A stretch of DNA of 64,000 nt from Ceratothoa steindachneri (lineage: Eukaryota > Arthropoda > Malacostraca > Isopoda > Cymothoidae): positions 124,944,521-125,008,520 of the forward strand of contig OZ018321.1 in the NCBI GenBank assembly GCA_963969495.1, given 5' to 3'. Numbering within the stretch: the stretch's first letter is position 1; each line of letters begins with the position of its first letter. Below, in pieces: positions 37,938-48,917 of the stretch. The notes under the pieces were generated by a model. The model worked only from the letters and a program-made list of their open reading frames with translations. It made no database searches and was not told where the DNA came from. The position numbers and the translations under genes are program-made.

Positions 37938-40140
37938 AAGGGTGTTCATGGCGTTAAAATAAAGAGTCTATAAAGGGGATTAAAAAAGGTGGTTAAGATT
38001 AGCAAATAAGGCCGTAGGCCACACCCCGAAGGGGTGCCTTTGTAACCAAGCTCTTTCTGTTAAGGAAGAGAACAGCGGCTTGTTTTATTAATGGTATGGA
38101 GAGAATCATTACTTATTCATTTGATCTCTACAATAATAAATTGTTAGCATATTCCAAATATTCTCTAGTACTACTCTTACTCATGAAATATGCTTGTTTT
38201 TGTGGCTCTTTTCAGTCGAATGTTCGATGGGTCTATTGGTTATGACCTGTTAGATGGGGAAGATAAGAGAGTGATTGGCTTTTAATTCTCTAAGACTTCT
38301 TTGTCTCATTTATTTAACGAATGCAATGGAAGCAATGGATATGCCATCAATTTTTTTCTTTCCTTCAAAAATCTTTTAAACATACTTGCTTGTAAGTTAA
38401 TAAAAGGTTCACGCCTTCGTTTTATAAGGTTAATGTAGATCTAGCTTCTCGAGTCGCTTTACCATTTAACATGAGGTTTTAAGTGCGTGCAAAATAGCAG
38501 TGAGTTTTGTGGTCATTTCGCTCTCACCAAAACATGGAGACTCTAAAAGATAGAACTTTTTCTTCTTCTTTTCTCCAACCGCGAAAACTTTCCTTGCAAT
38601 TATGACACAATCTGGTGATCCTATCTTGGTCACCAAGGGAAACGTCACAATAGGACTTAATGCACGGCGCACAAACCTTGTTATATTACGTCTTTAACGA
38701 ACAAGTGTAGTATCCACAGATGTAACAAAATGAATTAGGATCATTTTTGCATTTATGTCTAAATGAAGAAGCCATTATTAGATCGGAAATAAAACATGAA
38801 TAGAGTTAATTTCAGAAAAATCCTAAACTTCAAATAAATTGAAAACTTGAGTATACAGATAAAAGCAGATTTTAAGGTTGAAATAAGCGCTAAAAACAAA
38901 TTAGATTCAGTTGCAAATGTAAATCTAGCAACAGTCATTATAACTAAGAATAAAATGATAATATTAATTTAACATAATAGTATAAATGAAAAAGTTTTAC
39001 ACTGGTATTTCCATTAACTTAACTGAATTTAAACACCATTTAATTCACTTAGCGCTCACGATTTTATATAGAGCAAAAACATAATTATCGATGCACAGAA
39101 ATTTCAAATCAGTTCAAAACAGAATATTTATTCATTTGGCAAGATAAATACTAAAATACGATAGAAAAATAAAAAAGTTAATACTTTGAAGTACTCTAAA
39201 AATAAAAAAGACATTAAATTAAAAGTTAAAATTAAAAAATTGCTCTTTGCCACTTTTATCAATAGTCAAATCTTCATTTTGGCCTATGGCAAGTAATTAC
39301 TTAGGGGTGATTATTTACACATTGAGCGCGTCATCGAATGGTGAATATATAAAAAGCCTAATGAGAATCAGGTTACCTGCGAATAATGAATAAAAGTCGT
39401 AAATAAACTTACGCCCTTCGTAAGTGTCTTCATTTTTATCATGAGTCCTTCCTGCGGCAAAGTCACATTGAACTTCTTTCCTGCGTGACTCGACCTAACT
39501 AGAAGATTCTTAATCGACTAAGAATTCGGCAGAGCACTACAATGGTCAAGCACTTCGGTCATCTTTGATTTCTATGTATTTGACACTGGATTCTGTGTTA
39601 TACTACCAATTCAGTGAATTAGGGAAGGGGTAGCCTCTCTCGGCTATAATCACCATTGCGTAATTTGTAACTCTTCGCTATATTCTTCTGGTGGGGGATG
39701 AGAGTGAATGCCGTCGTCGTACTCAACGGATTCGTTTACGTGTATATGATTAAGCAAATAAAGCATCATATACAGCTGAATTCAGCTAAGTATAGGTAAA
39801 TGGTAACAAACAAATTGTATCTAGTATCAATATAACTTGAGAAAATATAATTCTATCTCTTTATTTTGGCGCTTGTCAAACTTTTTGGTCTGAGGATTCC
39901 TTTATATTTTTCAAAAGAATAAGGACCCTCCTAAGGGTTATAGTTTTTCTCTTTCCCTCACGGGATTTTCGCTTTTGAAGGCTACAACTATTGCATCTAT
40001 TTCCCTATTAAGAGGGCGCCACCCGTTGAATTTCCAAATATACATCGATGAGAAAGAATTATTTTCTGAGATCATAATATTTTCATTCATACCGGTAAAA
40101 CACTGACTATAAGATGGCATATATATGGTGGTCAAGAAAT
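37938..40140. other. AT-rich spacer with one small hairpin
   Basis: ACACCCCGAAGGGGTG at about 38022-38037 can form a tight stem-loop. No coding or RNA gene was recognised in the rest. Confidence 0.35.
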
Positions 40141-41992
40141 TCATGTAGTTTTTAGAAAAATTATAGAAATACTTGATTTAATGGATGAAAGAAGAGCTAC
40201 AAACGGCTGAGATGACAATGCATTCAGAGAACTAAATAGAAGGATTAAGAGGAAGTGTATAGAAGCAAAGAAGTGGCTAGATGAGCAATTGAAAGAAATA
40301 GAAGATCTTGAAAAGAGAGATTCTAGAATAATGTACGATAAGATTCGGGAAATAACAAAGAAGAGAAGTATTAATGGAAAGGCCATTAAAGACAAAGATA
40401 GTAAGGTACTTATGGAAACGGAAGCAATTATGGAAAGATGAGAGGAATATATAAAAGAACTCTTTGAAGATGATAGACAAAAAGAGAAGGAGGAAGAAAA
40501 TCTAGGTATCTAGATGGAGAAGAAATAATGGAGGAAAAGGTGAAATATGCTATGAGTAGGATGAAGAAGGCGAAAGCTGATGGAGAAGATGGAGTATGGT
40601 TGAGGTGTTAAAGGCTTTGGGAGAATTTGCAATAAAGAATTAAACAGTTTGGGTTAATGAGATGTATAGGGCGGGTGTTCAATACCTGAACAGATTTGCA
40701 ATTCATTTTTACCGTTACCAAAGATATAAGGAACACTGCAATGTATTAGGAACCGCAAGATAAGTATAATGATCCAAATAACATACATAATTTTAAAGAT
40801 TGTAATGAATAGAATAAAGAATAAAGTGAGAGAACAGGTATCGGGGAATCAATATAGCTTCTTGGAAGGCAAGTGAACAACTAGTGCGATATTTTTGATG
40901 AGAACAATTTGGGAGAGAATGAATGAAAAACAAAGAAATGTTTTCCTTTGAATATTCACTATGCAAAGGCTTTCGAGAAAGTAATGAATGAGGAACTGAT
41001 GAGGATGCTGCAAGGGCTGGACATTTATATGAGAGAAATGAGAGTAATAGGAAATTTATATTTGAAACACAAAGCTGCAGTTAGAGTTCAGGAAGATAAA
41101 ACAGAGTATCATACTATAAGGAGAGGAGTACTTCTCGGATGTTTTATGACACCTGATCTGTTTAGTCTATATATGGAGATAATATTAAGGGAGCTTCAAA
41201 GGCCTGAAGGAGTCAAGTTAGGAAGTAATAATATCACCCATATTAGGTAGGTAGATGACACAGTGTTGATGGCCGACTTTGCAAAGAAGTTTCAACATTT
41301 GTTGGATATAACGGTGAAGGATAGCGAGCAAAAAGGGTGGAAGGTCAATATGGACAAGACCAAATTTTTGGTGTCATCTAAGAGAAATAAACCAGGAGTA
41401 AGAATAGAGACAAGAGGAAGAAGAATAGAGCAGGTGAACAATTTTTCGTATATAGGGAATTTGATAACAGAAGACTGCAGATGTGCAAAAGAAAGTAGAA
41501 CGAGAATTGGCATTGAAAGGAGTTCATTTTCAAGAATTAGAAAGGAGGCAGCTAAAACCTTTGTGTGGTCAACATTATTGCATGCTCACCGCCCAAGTCT
41601 GACGGTGAGCAGGAAGATGCAAGAAAAGTTGGAAGCAGATGAAAAGTGGTTATGAAGGAGAATTCTGAAGATATCATGGGCAGCAAGCCAAACTAATGTA
41701 GACGTGCTAAGGCAGATGGAAGTGGAGAGGGAAATGATGACAACGATAAGAAGACGACAAATGAAATTTTTAAACATCTAATGAAGAGGAATTAGATGGA
41801 GGCCTCAATGCTGACTAGAATGGTGAAGAAAGGAATAGCTAGAGAACGACAGAGACAGAAATTTATGGACGGTGTGACGAGAGTGGCAGGGGGATATCTT
41901 AAGCCCACAGAGTTGTTGCAGCTAACGAGACACAGAGTCAGGTGGCACTACATGGTTTTGGAAGTTCAAATGAGTGTGGCACGTCGGTAAGG
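40141..41992 (+). mobile_element. RTE-like LINE remnant
   Basis: A plus-strand reverse transcriptase with stops. The leader part (40200-40500) encodes a charged helical stretch (RELNRRIKRKCIEAKKWL) of the sort that precedes RTE-type RT. From 40948 come HYAKAFEKVMNEELMRML (the DYEKAFDRV motif), GVLLGCFMTPDLFSLY (GVRQGCVLSPLLF) and NNITHIR. At 41248-41259 a stop and VDD stand in place of YADD. Then follow VNMDKTKFLV, EQVNNFSYIGNLI and GRCAKES-like, IGIERSSF, matching the RTE connector. The C-terminus includes RQKFMDGVTR and ELLQLTRHR up to 41992. The family assignment is by these motifs. The copy is dead. Confidence 0.7.
40948..41655 (+). pseudogene. RTE-like reverse transcriptase core
   Basis: Two open stretches in the same frame (40948-41250 and 41263-41655) are separated by one TAG at the catalytic box. 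The first catalytic Asp region appears as HYAKAF, so the usual D of DYEKAF is changed to H. The two Asp residues of the VDD box remain. Thumb and connector motifs (NMDKTKF, FSYIGNLI) are well kept. A TGA at 41653-41655 follows EADEKWL, and later sequence in this and a second frame supplies the rest of the C-terminal domain. Confidence 0.7.
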
Positions 41993-42239
41993 AATGTGAT
42001 AGTATATGCTTGTTAGAGTAGCTTAAGTTATATTAAATTTGTAGTGAGGCCGTTTAAGGCTAGTAATGCTTATAACTTTTATAAGCTACATAGTATTATG
42101 GCTCTTCATTAGTGATGGCGACAAGTGAAACACAACAAAATGTATGAAAATTTATGCATATTCTGAAATGCCAGAGTTCATTAAAATTAATTCGGTTAAA
42201 TTGATTTCGGACTAAATGTTTTCGAGGGTAGAGTTGCAA

Positions 42240-42590
42240 TGTTGCATTTAATCTTGATGTTCATATGGCTCTTCGATAGAATATTCGTGTAATAGCAAGA
42301 ATTTTAGATGCCAGTTCTGAAGTCGTGCGAAATCAAATCTGATTTACATTGGAAAAGCTGACAATTCAGGCGTTTGTCTGCCACAAAAACTGAAGAAAGA
42401 ACAACGCTTCAATATTCTTCGGTCTGTAATAAATAAATATACCCGTAATACATTTCTAAGCCGAATTGTTACGAGAAATAAAAAGTGTGTTGTTTGGATG
42501 AATATTAAGCACAAAATGCAATGGCTTTATCGAAACATTCCTAGTACTAGAATTGTTTACCAAATGAAATTTCCAATGTAATCTCTTAAA
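42240..42590 (+). pseudogene. Eroded mariner transposase fragment
   Basis: One frame reads CLPQKLKKEQRFNILRSVI and continues with NTFLSRIVTRNKKCVVWMN and KHKMQWLY. This follows the mariner pattern PHELT..QK..R...LL.R, FLDRIVTGDEKWVLYDN and RK.QWL. The TGDE motif has become TRNK, so the first catalytic Asp is lost. Upstream, NIRVIARILDASSEVV resembles the second helix-turn-helix. It lies about 135 bases before a different mariner (42728) and its sequence is not a duplicate of that element. Ends were not found. Confidence 0.6.
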
Positions 42591-42727
42591 CAAAACCTGT
42601 CTTGCTTGCTAAGCTCGACGACAATCTCTTCCTTCTCTTAATCTCGTGTGTTCGTTCGTGGTAACAAAGTTATGATGTTAGAAAAGTTTTTTTGGCAGCG
42701 GTTACAGATGAACGTATCTTTGTATTA

Positions 42728-44123
42728 GGTTAAGGAATAAGTTCTTGCGGTTTTTTTAATGTTGTGTTAATTTAAGTTTTGTTGACGGGATTTGTGCACA
42801 TATTAAGAAACAATAATAAATAATGAGGGCAAAATTTGCAAAGGTTAGGCTACGTTTTTTAACAGCGTAGACTATTAGGCTTTTGCTTAGGCTACGTCTT
42901 GAAGTTGAGTAATAAGTCATTGCGGTTTATTATAAAGTTGTGTTAATTTAATTTTTGTTCTATACACTCCAAATGGAATTTCAAGTTGAAAGAAAGGCGC
43001 ATTTTTGACACTGGTTTATAGTCATTTTTAATCGAGGTGGGAACAATGCAAACGAAGCCAAAGCTCCTCGCCATATTTGTGATGTGTACGGAGAAAATGC
43101 TTTATCAGAAAGGAAAGCTCAATGGTGGTTTTCACGTTACAAAAACGGTCATTTCAATCTTAATGTCAAAGAACGTTCTGGTCGCCCATTAAGTTGGATA
43201 AAGATCAATTAAACGACCTTCTTCATGAAAATCCTCGTCAATCGACTAGAATATTGGCTGTGCAATTGGCGTGTAATCAGAAAACTGTAGTGAATCACCT
43301 TCATTCGATGGAGAAAGTTCAAAAACTGGGTTCATGGGTTCCGCACGCTTTGAGCGAAAGCAACAAACTTCAACGTCCCACGATTGCTGTAAGTTTGCTT
43401 GTTCGTCACAAGGCTACTCGTGGATATAAGGACAGATTTCTTCACCGCATTATCACTGGCGACGAGAAGTGGTGTGTTTATGTCAACATGAACCATCGAA
43501 AACAATGGCTTAGCCCCAATAAAAAAAACACTTCCGCGAATAAAGCAAGGACTTCATCCACGAAAGACGATGCGGTGTGTGTAGTGGGATTGTGAAGGTA
43601 TCATTCTTTATGAGCTCTTTGCGAACAACGAGATTGTCAATGCAGCACTCTACGTTCAACAAATGTATCGACTCACCAAAGATATTTGTGAAAAGCGGCC
43701 TCATCGACGTTATGGAGTCCTTCTGCAACACGACAATGCTCGTCCTCACATTGGCAATATGACAAAAGACGCCATCCAAACACTTAATTGGAAAATCCGG
43801 CCGCATCCTCCATATTCGCCAGACTTTGGTCCATCGGATTTCCATCTGTTCCGATCGCTCTCCGACAACTTGCGCGGCGTTTCGTTCAATACTGATGTGG
43901 AATTAAGAACCTGGTTAGACGAATTCTTCGAGTCAGAATCCAAAGATTTTTATTGCAGAGGCATCGAAAAACTAGTTGGACGTTGAGGAGAAGTCGTAAA
44001 TAAGAACGGAGAATACATTATTGATTAAATTGCATATTGTTATTAATTAAAAATGAAGTTTTTCTAAAATTGTTAATGGTAATGAATAAATTTGATAAAA
44101 CCACAAGAACTTATTCCTCAACC
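42728..44123 (+). mobile_element. Full-length but broken mariner, copy D
   Basis: The left end GGTTAAGGAATAAGTTCTTG and the inverse of the right end, GGTTGAGGAATAAGTTCTTG (44123 backwards), differ at one of the first 20 positions. A TA (42726-42727) precedes the left end; the dinucleotide after the right end is CA. The length is about 1.4 kb. A second, more diverged copy of the left end (AATAAGTCATTGCGG at 42911) lies about 175 bases inside, in the same orientation. End sequence and coding region resemble the cecropia/mellifera side of mariners, unlike copies A-C. Confidence 0.75.
42973..43986 (+). pseudogene. Mariner transposase, copy D
   Basis: MEFQVERKAHF is cut by a TGA at codon 12. The same frame continues with NRGGNNANEAK, ICDVYGENALSERKAQWWFSR and NVKERSGRP, the first DNA-binding domain. 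After a frameshift near 43190, LNDLLHENPRQSTRILA gives the second helix-turn-helix. ITGDEKWCVYVN, LQHDNARPHIGN and YSPDFGPSDFHLF hold all three catalytic Asp residues of the DD34D set. A second frameshift lies at about 43595-43663. The span of about 338 codons is the normal mariner length. Catalytic residues survive, but one stop and two frameshifts make it inactive. Confidence 0.85.
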
Positions 44124-44559
44124 CATTAATAGATGTTTTGCTGAAGGTGATATGTCATTCTATGATTTCAACCTCTATTCATTTTTTGTGTCCATCAAAT
44201 CAAAATTTGCTAACACGGTTGCATGTTGCCTGTTCCTCAAAGAGAGCTTCAAGTTGGAGAGAATTGCTGTTGCAAGAGGATCCTAACTCGCACGCTCTCT
44301 GAACCTAGCCTAGGATTATCAGATCCCTGTTAGCCGATATAAAAACTGACTTGCTTTATTAGTGTCAGGTTTGACCACCCCCAATTGTAACGTCCTAGGC
44401 AAGAATAATTTTTGCGTATGGTTAGGATGTTATTCATCAGGCTTCATATTCACCTTGTATTATTCCATCTGATTACACTTAATTTAAATCTATAAAATAG
44501 TACCTAAATGATAAATGTTACTCTAATTTGAAAGAGGTGCTTAAGGAAATAATATCTTA
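44124..44559. other. Spacer between mariner D and BEL/Pao element
   Basis: No gene recognised. The last five bases (TCTTA, 44555-44559) are the target-site duplicate of the BEL/Pao insertion. Confidence 0.5.
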
Positions 44560-45258
44560 TGTCGTAAATATTTTTTACTCCCGGAAACGAAAGTGGAAAT
44601 TGTACATAGATATTCATTTTAATTTAGTTTCCTTGTTATATTAAAGTAAATTGGGAGTAGTAGTAATATTGACTTGGGTTAATTAACTTTTAATTGGTGG
44701 TCGTCGTTGCGCTTTACAAAAGTGTATTGTTTCGAGTTGCCAGCTAGCACGGCTTCTAGTGTACCGAGAAGCAGTTAGCCTCTCTGCTACTACGACTCAG
44801 TGCCAAGACGTAAATACAGACCCTGTTAAATATCTACTAAAGATTCCGCAGGTTATTAAGTTTTGGTTCATACGGCGTGCAAAGACGTATGATAATAAAT
44901 TAGCTATTTTGATTAAGTTTCATAAATATTATTGAATAAATAAGCCATTATCTCGCTCCAAGATCAAGATTAATCACCATTTCACAGGCTAAGTATATAT
45001 TTAGCTGTCATTTATTAATAATAGCTACCTATTAGGATCCTTTAGGAATATTTTACTTAGACACTGTGAATGGGATATTTAATAACCACCTTATATTAGA
45101 GCAAGTAAGTTTAGATTTATTCTTTTACAAAGTTTATATTACGGCCATTATTTTTCATTTAAAATCTAATTTAATTATTCTTCTCCCAATTTCTTGTTCA
45201 AATTGTTCTCAGTGACCAATTTCAAAATTCTTAAAAATTAAACAGGAAAGTCGCGATA
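44560..45258 (+). repeat. 5' LTR of the BEL/Pao element
   Basis: The LTR starts TGTCGTAAATA and ends CGCGATA directly before the primer-binding site. It matches 53859-54557 without gaps. The terminal dinucleotides TG...TA deviate slightly from the usual TG...CA. Confidence 0.9.
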
Positions 45259-45276
45259 TGGTCCTTCAAACCGGAT
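45259..45276 (+). promoter_or_regulatory. Primer-binding site, tRNA-Tyr-like
   Basis: TGGTCCTTCAAACCGGAT immediately follows the LTR. It is complementary to the 3' end of animal tRNA-Tyr (ATCCGGCTCGAAGGACCA) at 16 of 18 positions. Its position fixes the LTR edge. The tRNA identity is inferred from memory of the tRNA-Tyr 3' end. Confidence 0.65.
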
Positions 45277-45599
45277 CTTAGTTTACTTAGCTTCTGTAAC
45301 TTGATGGTAAATAGCTTAAGCTAAACCACATGGGCGTGATTAATACCAATATTCATGGTGAAATAAAAATTGTTTCAATAAATTGCTAGCGACTGTGATA
45401 GTACACCACGAGTTGTGGCGGTGGCGGTTATAAGAAAAAATAGTAAGACTTCAATTAAAATTTTAATTTCTTAATAGTCAATAAATTTAAATTAGTTGCC
45501 CTCAATAATTACCACTTTCGTTAATTGAATTTAAATTATCATTGCCATATCAACAATTCATCAGATTGCGGGTCATAAATCTTTTTGTACAACCTTGAA

Positions 45600-45969
45600 A
45601 ACAAGGCTCTGTGATGAAATGCAAAGCGATAGTTGTGACTTCACAAAACTCCGAGTATGGAGTCAACAATTACAAAAACAAGTAGATATGGTGACCTGAT
45701 ATTACGAAAAGTTAATAGATGCTACGAGTGATGAAGAAAGAATAAGCGAACTAATAGAACAGCGAGCGGAATATGAGGTAGAAATACAAATTATAAAAAA
45801 ATGACGTGCAGGATTGTATTTATAGGACACAAACGCCATCAATCCTTGCTAACTCGACTCCTATAAAACTTCCTAGTATAAACCTCCCGACCTTCTGTGG
45901 AGAGCTAGGGGAATGAAAGGGATTCTGGGATCAGTTTAAAAGTTCTGTCGATCTTTCTGACATTACTCC
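45600..45969 (+). pseudogene. BEL/Pao gag, 5' part before the LINE insertion
   Basis: In frame 1 a helical segment (DFTKLRVWSQQLQKQVDM, YYEKLIDATSDEERISELI) represents the gag N-terminus, with TGA stops. After a frame change the DUF1759-type start is visible: NLPTFCGELGE, a TGA at 45914-45916 where the family has Trp, KGFWDQFKSSVDLSDIT. The sequence is cut at about 45969 by the LINE and resumes at 48918 with YLKGQLSGNARKLIEGLP, the natural continuation of that domain. Confidence 0.75.
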
Positions 45970-48910
45970 AGGAACGACCTTTTCTGAAGTCACAAAGAGG
46001 GGAGTGACCCCGCCACAGAGAAAGAAAGCGGGGAACGGAAGAGCGTAGGGAGTCTTACAGTCGGAGACTCCTTCAAAGTTATTCTGTTTAATGCGAGGTC
46101 TATCAGAAACAAGCTTCTAGAACTTCGTGGCCTCGTAGCAACAGAAGAACCGGAGATGGTGGCCATAACGGAGTCGTGGATAAAAACCTCAAGCCGAGAT
46201 TTTGAAGGTGAATTCACGATTCCCGGTTACCAGCTCTTTTTGAAAGATAGGCCAGACATAGAGGGTGGCGGTGTGATGTTGTATGTCAAGGATACTCTCA
46301 ACTTGACGGATCGCAACATCGTATCCGACCATGAACTACTAGGTGTTGACCTAGAGATAGGTCCTGCCAAATACAGGACCCTGGTGCTTTATAAACCTCC
46401 TGCCCAACTCGTTGAAAAGGACAGAGATCTGTACCAGCTACTAGGAGAACTTGTCGAAGACAGAGTGTGTATCGTCATGGGTGATTTCAACACACAAGTT
46501 GACTGGGAAACCACAGAACCCTGTGGTGAGAACGCACTACTCCTGGAGTTCACGAACAACGAGTTCCTCACTCAATAAGTGAGAGATCCAACGAGAGGAG
46601 ACAATATCCTCAACTTGGTTTTCACCTCTGAGGATGACATCGTTGAGGACCTCTCTGTTGGCGAAGAGCTCGGTGGCAGTGACCACCGACTAATTAGATT
46701 TGTAGTCAAAGTCCCCAAGGCAGAGCCTGCAACTAGTAAAGCAAGGAAACTCGATTTGAGAAGAGCAGACTTTGCAGGTCTACGCGCGGGACTGACTGAC
46801 GCGAGGCTAGAAGAGTGCGAGGCTGTTGAAGACTCTTGGAACAGTTTCAAAACCACATTCATGAGTCTTGAATCGCGTTTTATCCCTCTAAAATGCTCCC
46901 GTCGGTCTTCTGTTCAACCAAAGTGGTTTAATCGAGAAATCGGGCAACTGCTTAGGGAGAAGAGAAATGTGTACCGGCAATCGAAGATCTCGGGTGACTT
47001 TGACGAATACCGGAGGCTAGCCAGGAGAGTGAAGTCCAGCATAAGGGCAGCTAAGCGGTCTGAGGAACTCCGAGTGGCGAGACTCTGTAAAGAGAATCCC
47101 AAGGAGTTTTTTGGATATGTGAACAGCCGTAAACCAATCCGTCGAACGATTTGCCCTTTGACGAATGATGAGGGGACATTAAAGCATTCAGATGCAGAAA
47201 ATGCTAACCTCCTCAATGACTACTTCTCTTCAGTGTTTACTGAAGAGTGTGGTCCCATTCCCCAGCTGACGGATTCCTACTCGGGGGAAAAGCTGGAGGC
47301 AATGGACTTCACCGAAGGAGAAATAAAGAAAAAGATCGCTGACCTAAAGAGAATAAGTCCCCTGGACCAGACGGGTTTTCTACCTAAGGTGTCGAAGGAA
47401 GTGTGCGATGAAGTATCACGACATCTGTGCGCTATCTTTAACATGTCAATCCTGACCAAATGCGTTCCTAGAGACTGGCGTAAGGCGGAGGTGACTCTTA
47501 TCTTCAAGAAAGGAGACCGTAACCAACCGTCGAACTACCAACCTATCAGTCTGACTTCGATAGTTGGTAAACTCATAGAAAGCATCATGGTGGACAAAGT
47601 GACGTCCAATTTAGAGTCAAACCTGCTACTGAGGAGTTCCCAGCACGGCTTCCGAAGGCAACAGTCATGCCTGACGAACCTTGTGGAATCCTTCCACTTC
47701 GTTTTCAGTGAGCACGATCGGGACAAGGTGGTGGTTGTGGTCTACCTAGACTTTCAGAAAGCCTTTGATAAGGTACCACACCGCCGCCTTCTCCGGAAAG
47801 TGCGAGCCCTTGGCATAGACGGAAAGTTAGCCGGCTGGATCGAGAACTAGCTAAGTGGCAGACGGCAACGGGTGGGGGTAAATGGACAGTCTTCTGAATG
47901 GGTGCCCGTTACTAGCGAGGTGCCTCAAGGTTCTGTCTTGGGACCACTACTATTTATCATCTATGTCAACGGCATGGACGGTAACATGGTTGCCAAGATT
48001 TCCAAATTTGCCGACGATACCAAGCTTGGTATGAACGTTGCAAAGGATGGAAATACTGCCCGCCTGCAGGAAGATCTTCGGAAGATTGAGGAGTGGTCAG
48101 ACACGTGGCAAATGCCTTTTAACGTGAAGAAATGCAAAGTAATGCATATCGGCCACAGAAACCTCCAATCTCAGTATATCCTTAAGGGCACTGCTATGGA
48201 ATCCACCGACACTGAAAAGGACTTGGGTGTAACAATCACTAGTGACCTCAAGTTCTCGAAACAGTGCATTGAGGCGGAGAAAAAGGCCCAAAGGATGCTA
48301 GGCTATATTAAGCGCCAGTTTGGTTATCGGAACCAGGAGATTGTAGTGTGCCTGTACAACTCACTTGTCCGACCGCACCTGGAGTATGCCGTACAATTTT
48401 AGAGTCCTTCATTGCGAAAGGACATCGTGAGATTGGAACGCGTACAAGCTAGGGCAACCAAACTGATTCCCTCTATCCGACATAAAAGTTATGAGGATAG
48501 ACTAAGGGAGTTAGATCTGTTCTCGCTGGAAACCCGTAGACTGCGTGGTCAGCTCATCGAGGTCTTCAAAATACTTCGAGGGTTCGACAATGTTGACTAC
48601 CGGGATATTTTCACACTGAGTGAGAACAGAACGCGCAATCATGGCTTCAAACTTGAACTGAAGTGTTACAACCGCAATCTGTGTGGAAATTTTTTCACCT
48701 ACAGTATCTGCAGTAAGTGGAACGCACTTTCAGTGGAAGTTGTCAACAGTGAATCTGTTGACTCGTTCAAGTCAAGACTAGATAAAGTCTTGAAAACTGG
48801 CCGTTCAGGGACGCAAAACAATTGAGCAGCCATGTGCCTGTTCGATTGCTAGTCCAAAGGTGCCCTCTTTGAATGGACCCTAAGGTCTCCTAGAGTACTA
48901 ACTTTCCTTG
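45970..48910 (+). mobile_element. CR1-like LINE nested in BEL/Pao gag
   Basis: A single plus-strand frame from 45988 to 48825 encodes an APE-type endonuclease and a reverse transcriptase, with three in-frame stops and no frameshift. TTACTCC on both sides (45963-45969 and 48911-48917) may be the target-site duplicate. The host gag domain is split exactly here. The 5' end is probably truncated, because no good start codon precedes the endonuclease motif. About 85 bases of 3' sequence follow the frame. The better state compared with the surrounding pol fits a younger insertion. Confidence 0.85.
45988..48825 (+). pseudogene. CR1-like endonuclease-reverse transcriptase
   Basis: Frame 1 opens after a TGA at 45985. 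The endonuclease shows LFNARSIRNK, ITESW (catalytic Glu), MGDFNTQVDW (Asp) and GSDHRLI (Asp-His). The RT shows IFKKGDRNQPSNYQPISL, QHGFRRQQSCLTNL, VYLDFQKAFDKVPHRRLL (first catalytic Asp), EVPQGSVLGPLLFIIYVN and KFADDTKLG with intact FADD at 48007-48018. The connector ends with QARATKLIPSIRHKSYEDRL and SRLDKVLKTG. Stops stand at 46576 (TAA), 47848 (TAG, where the family has Trp in WIxxWLSGRRQRV) and 48400 (TAG, at the Trp of YAVQFW). All catalytic residues I can check are present. The roughly 946 codons are close to a full-length CR1 ORF2. Confidence 0.85.
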
Positions 48911-48917
48911 TTACTCC

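Noticed and set aside
37632..37949. Phenylalanine-rich open frame on the minus strand
   Set aside because: It is the translation of the GAA tract and has no non-repetitive part of any length.
46572..47726. Minus-strand open frames across the CR1-like LINE
   Set aside because: They are antisense shadows of the plus-strand endonuclease-reverse transcriptase frame.
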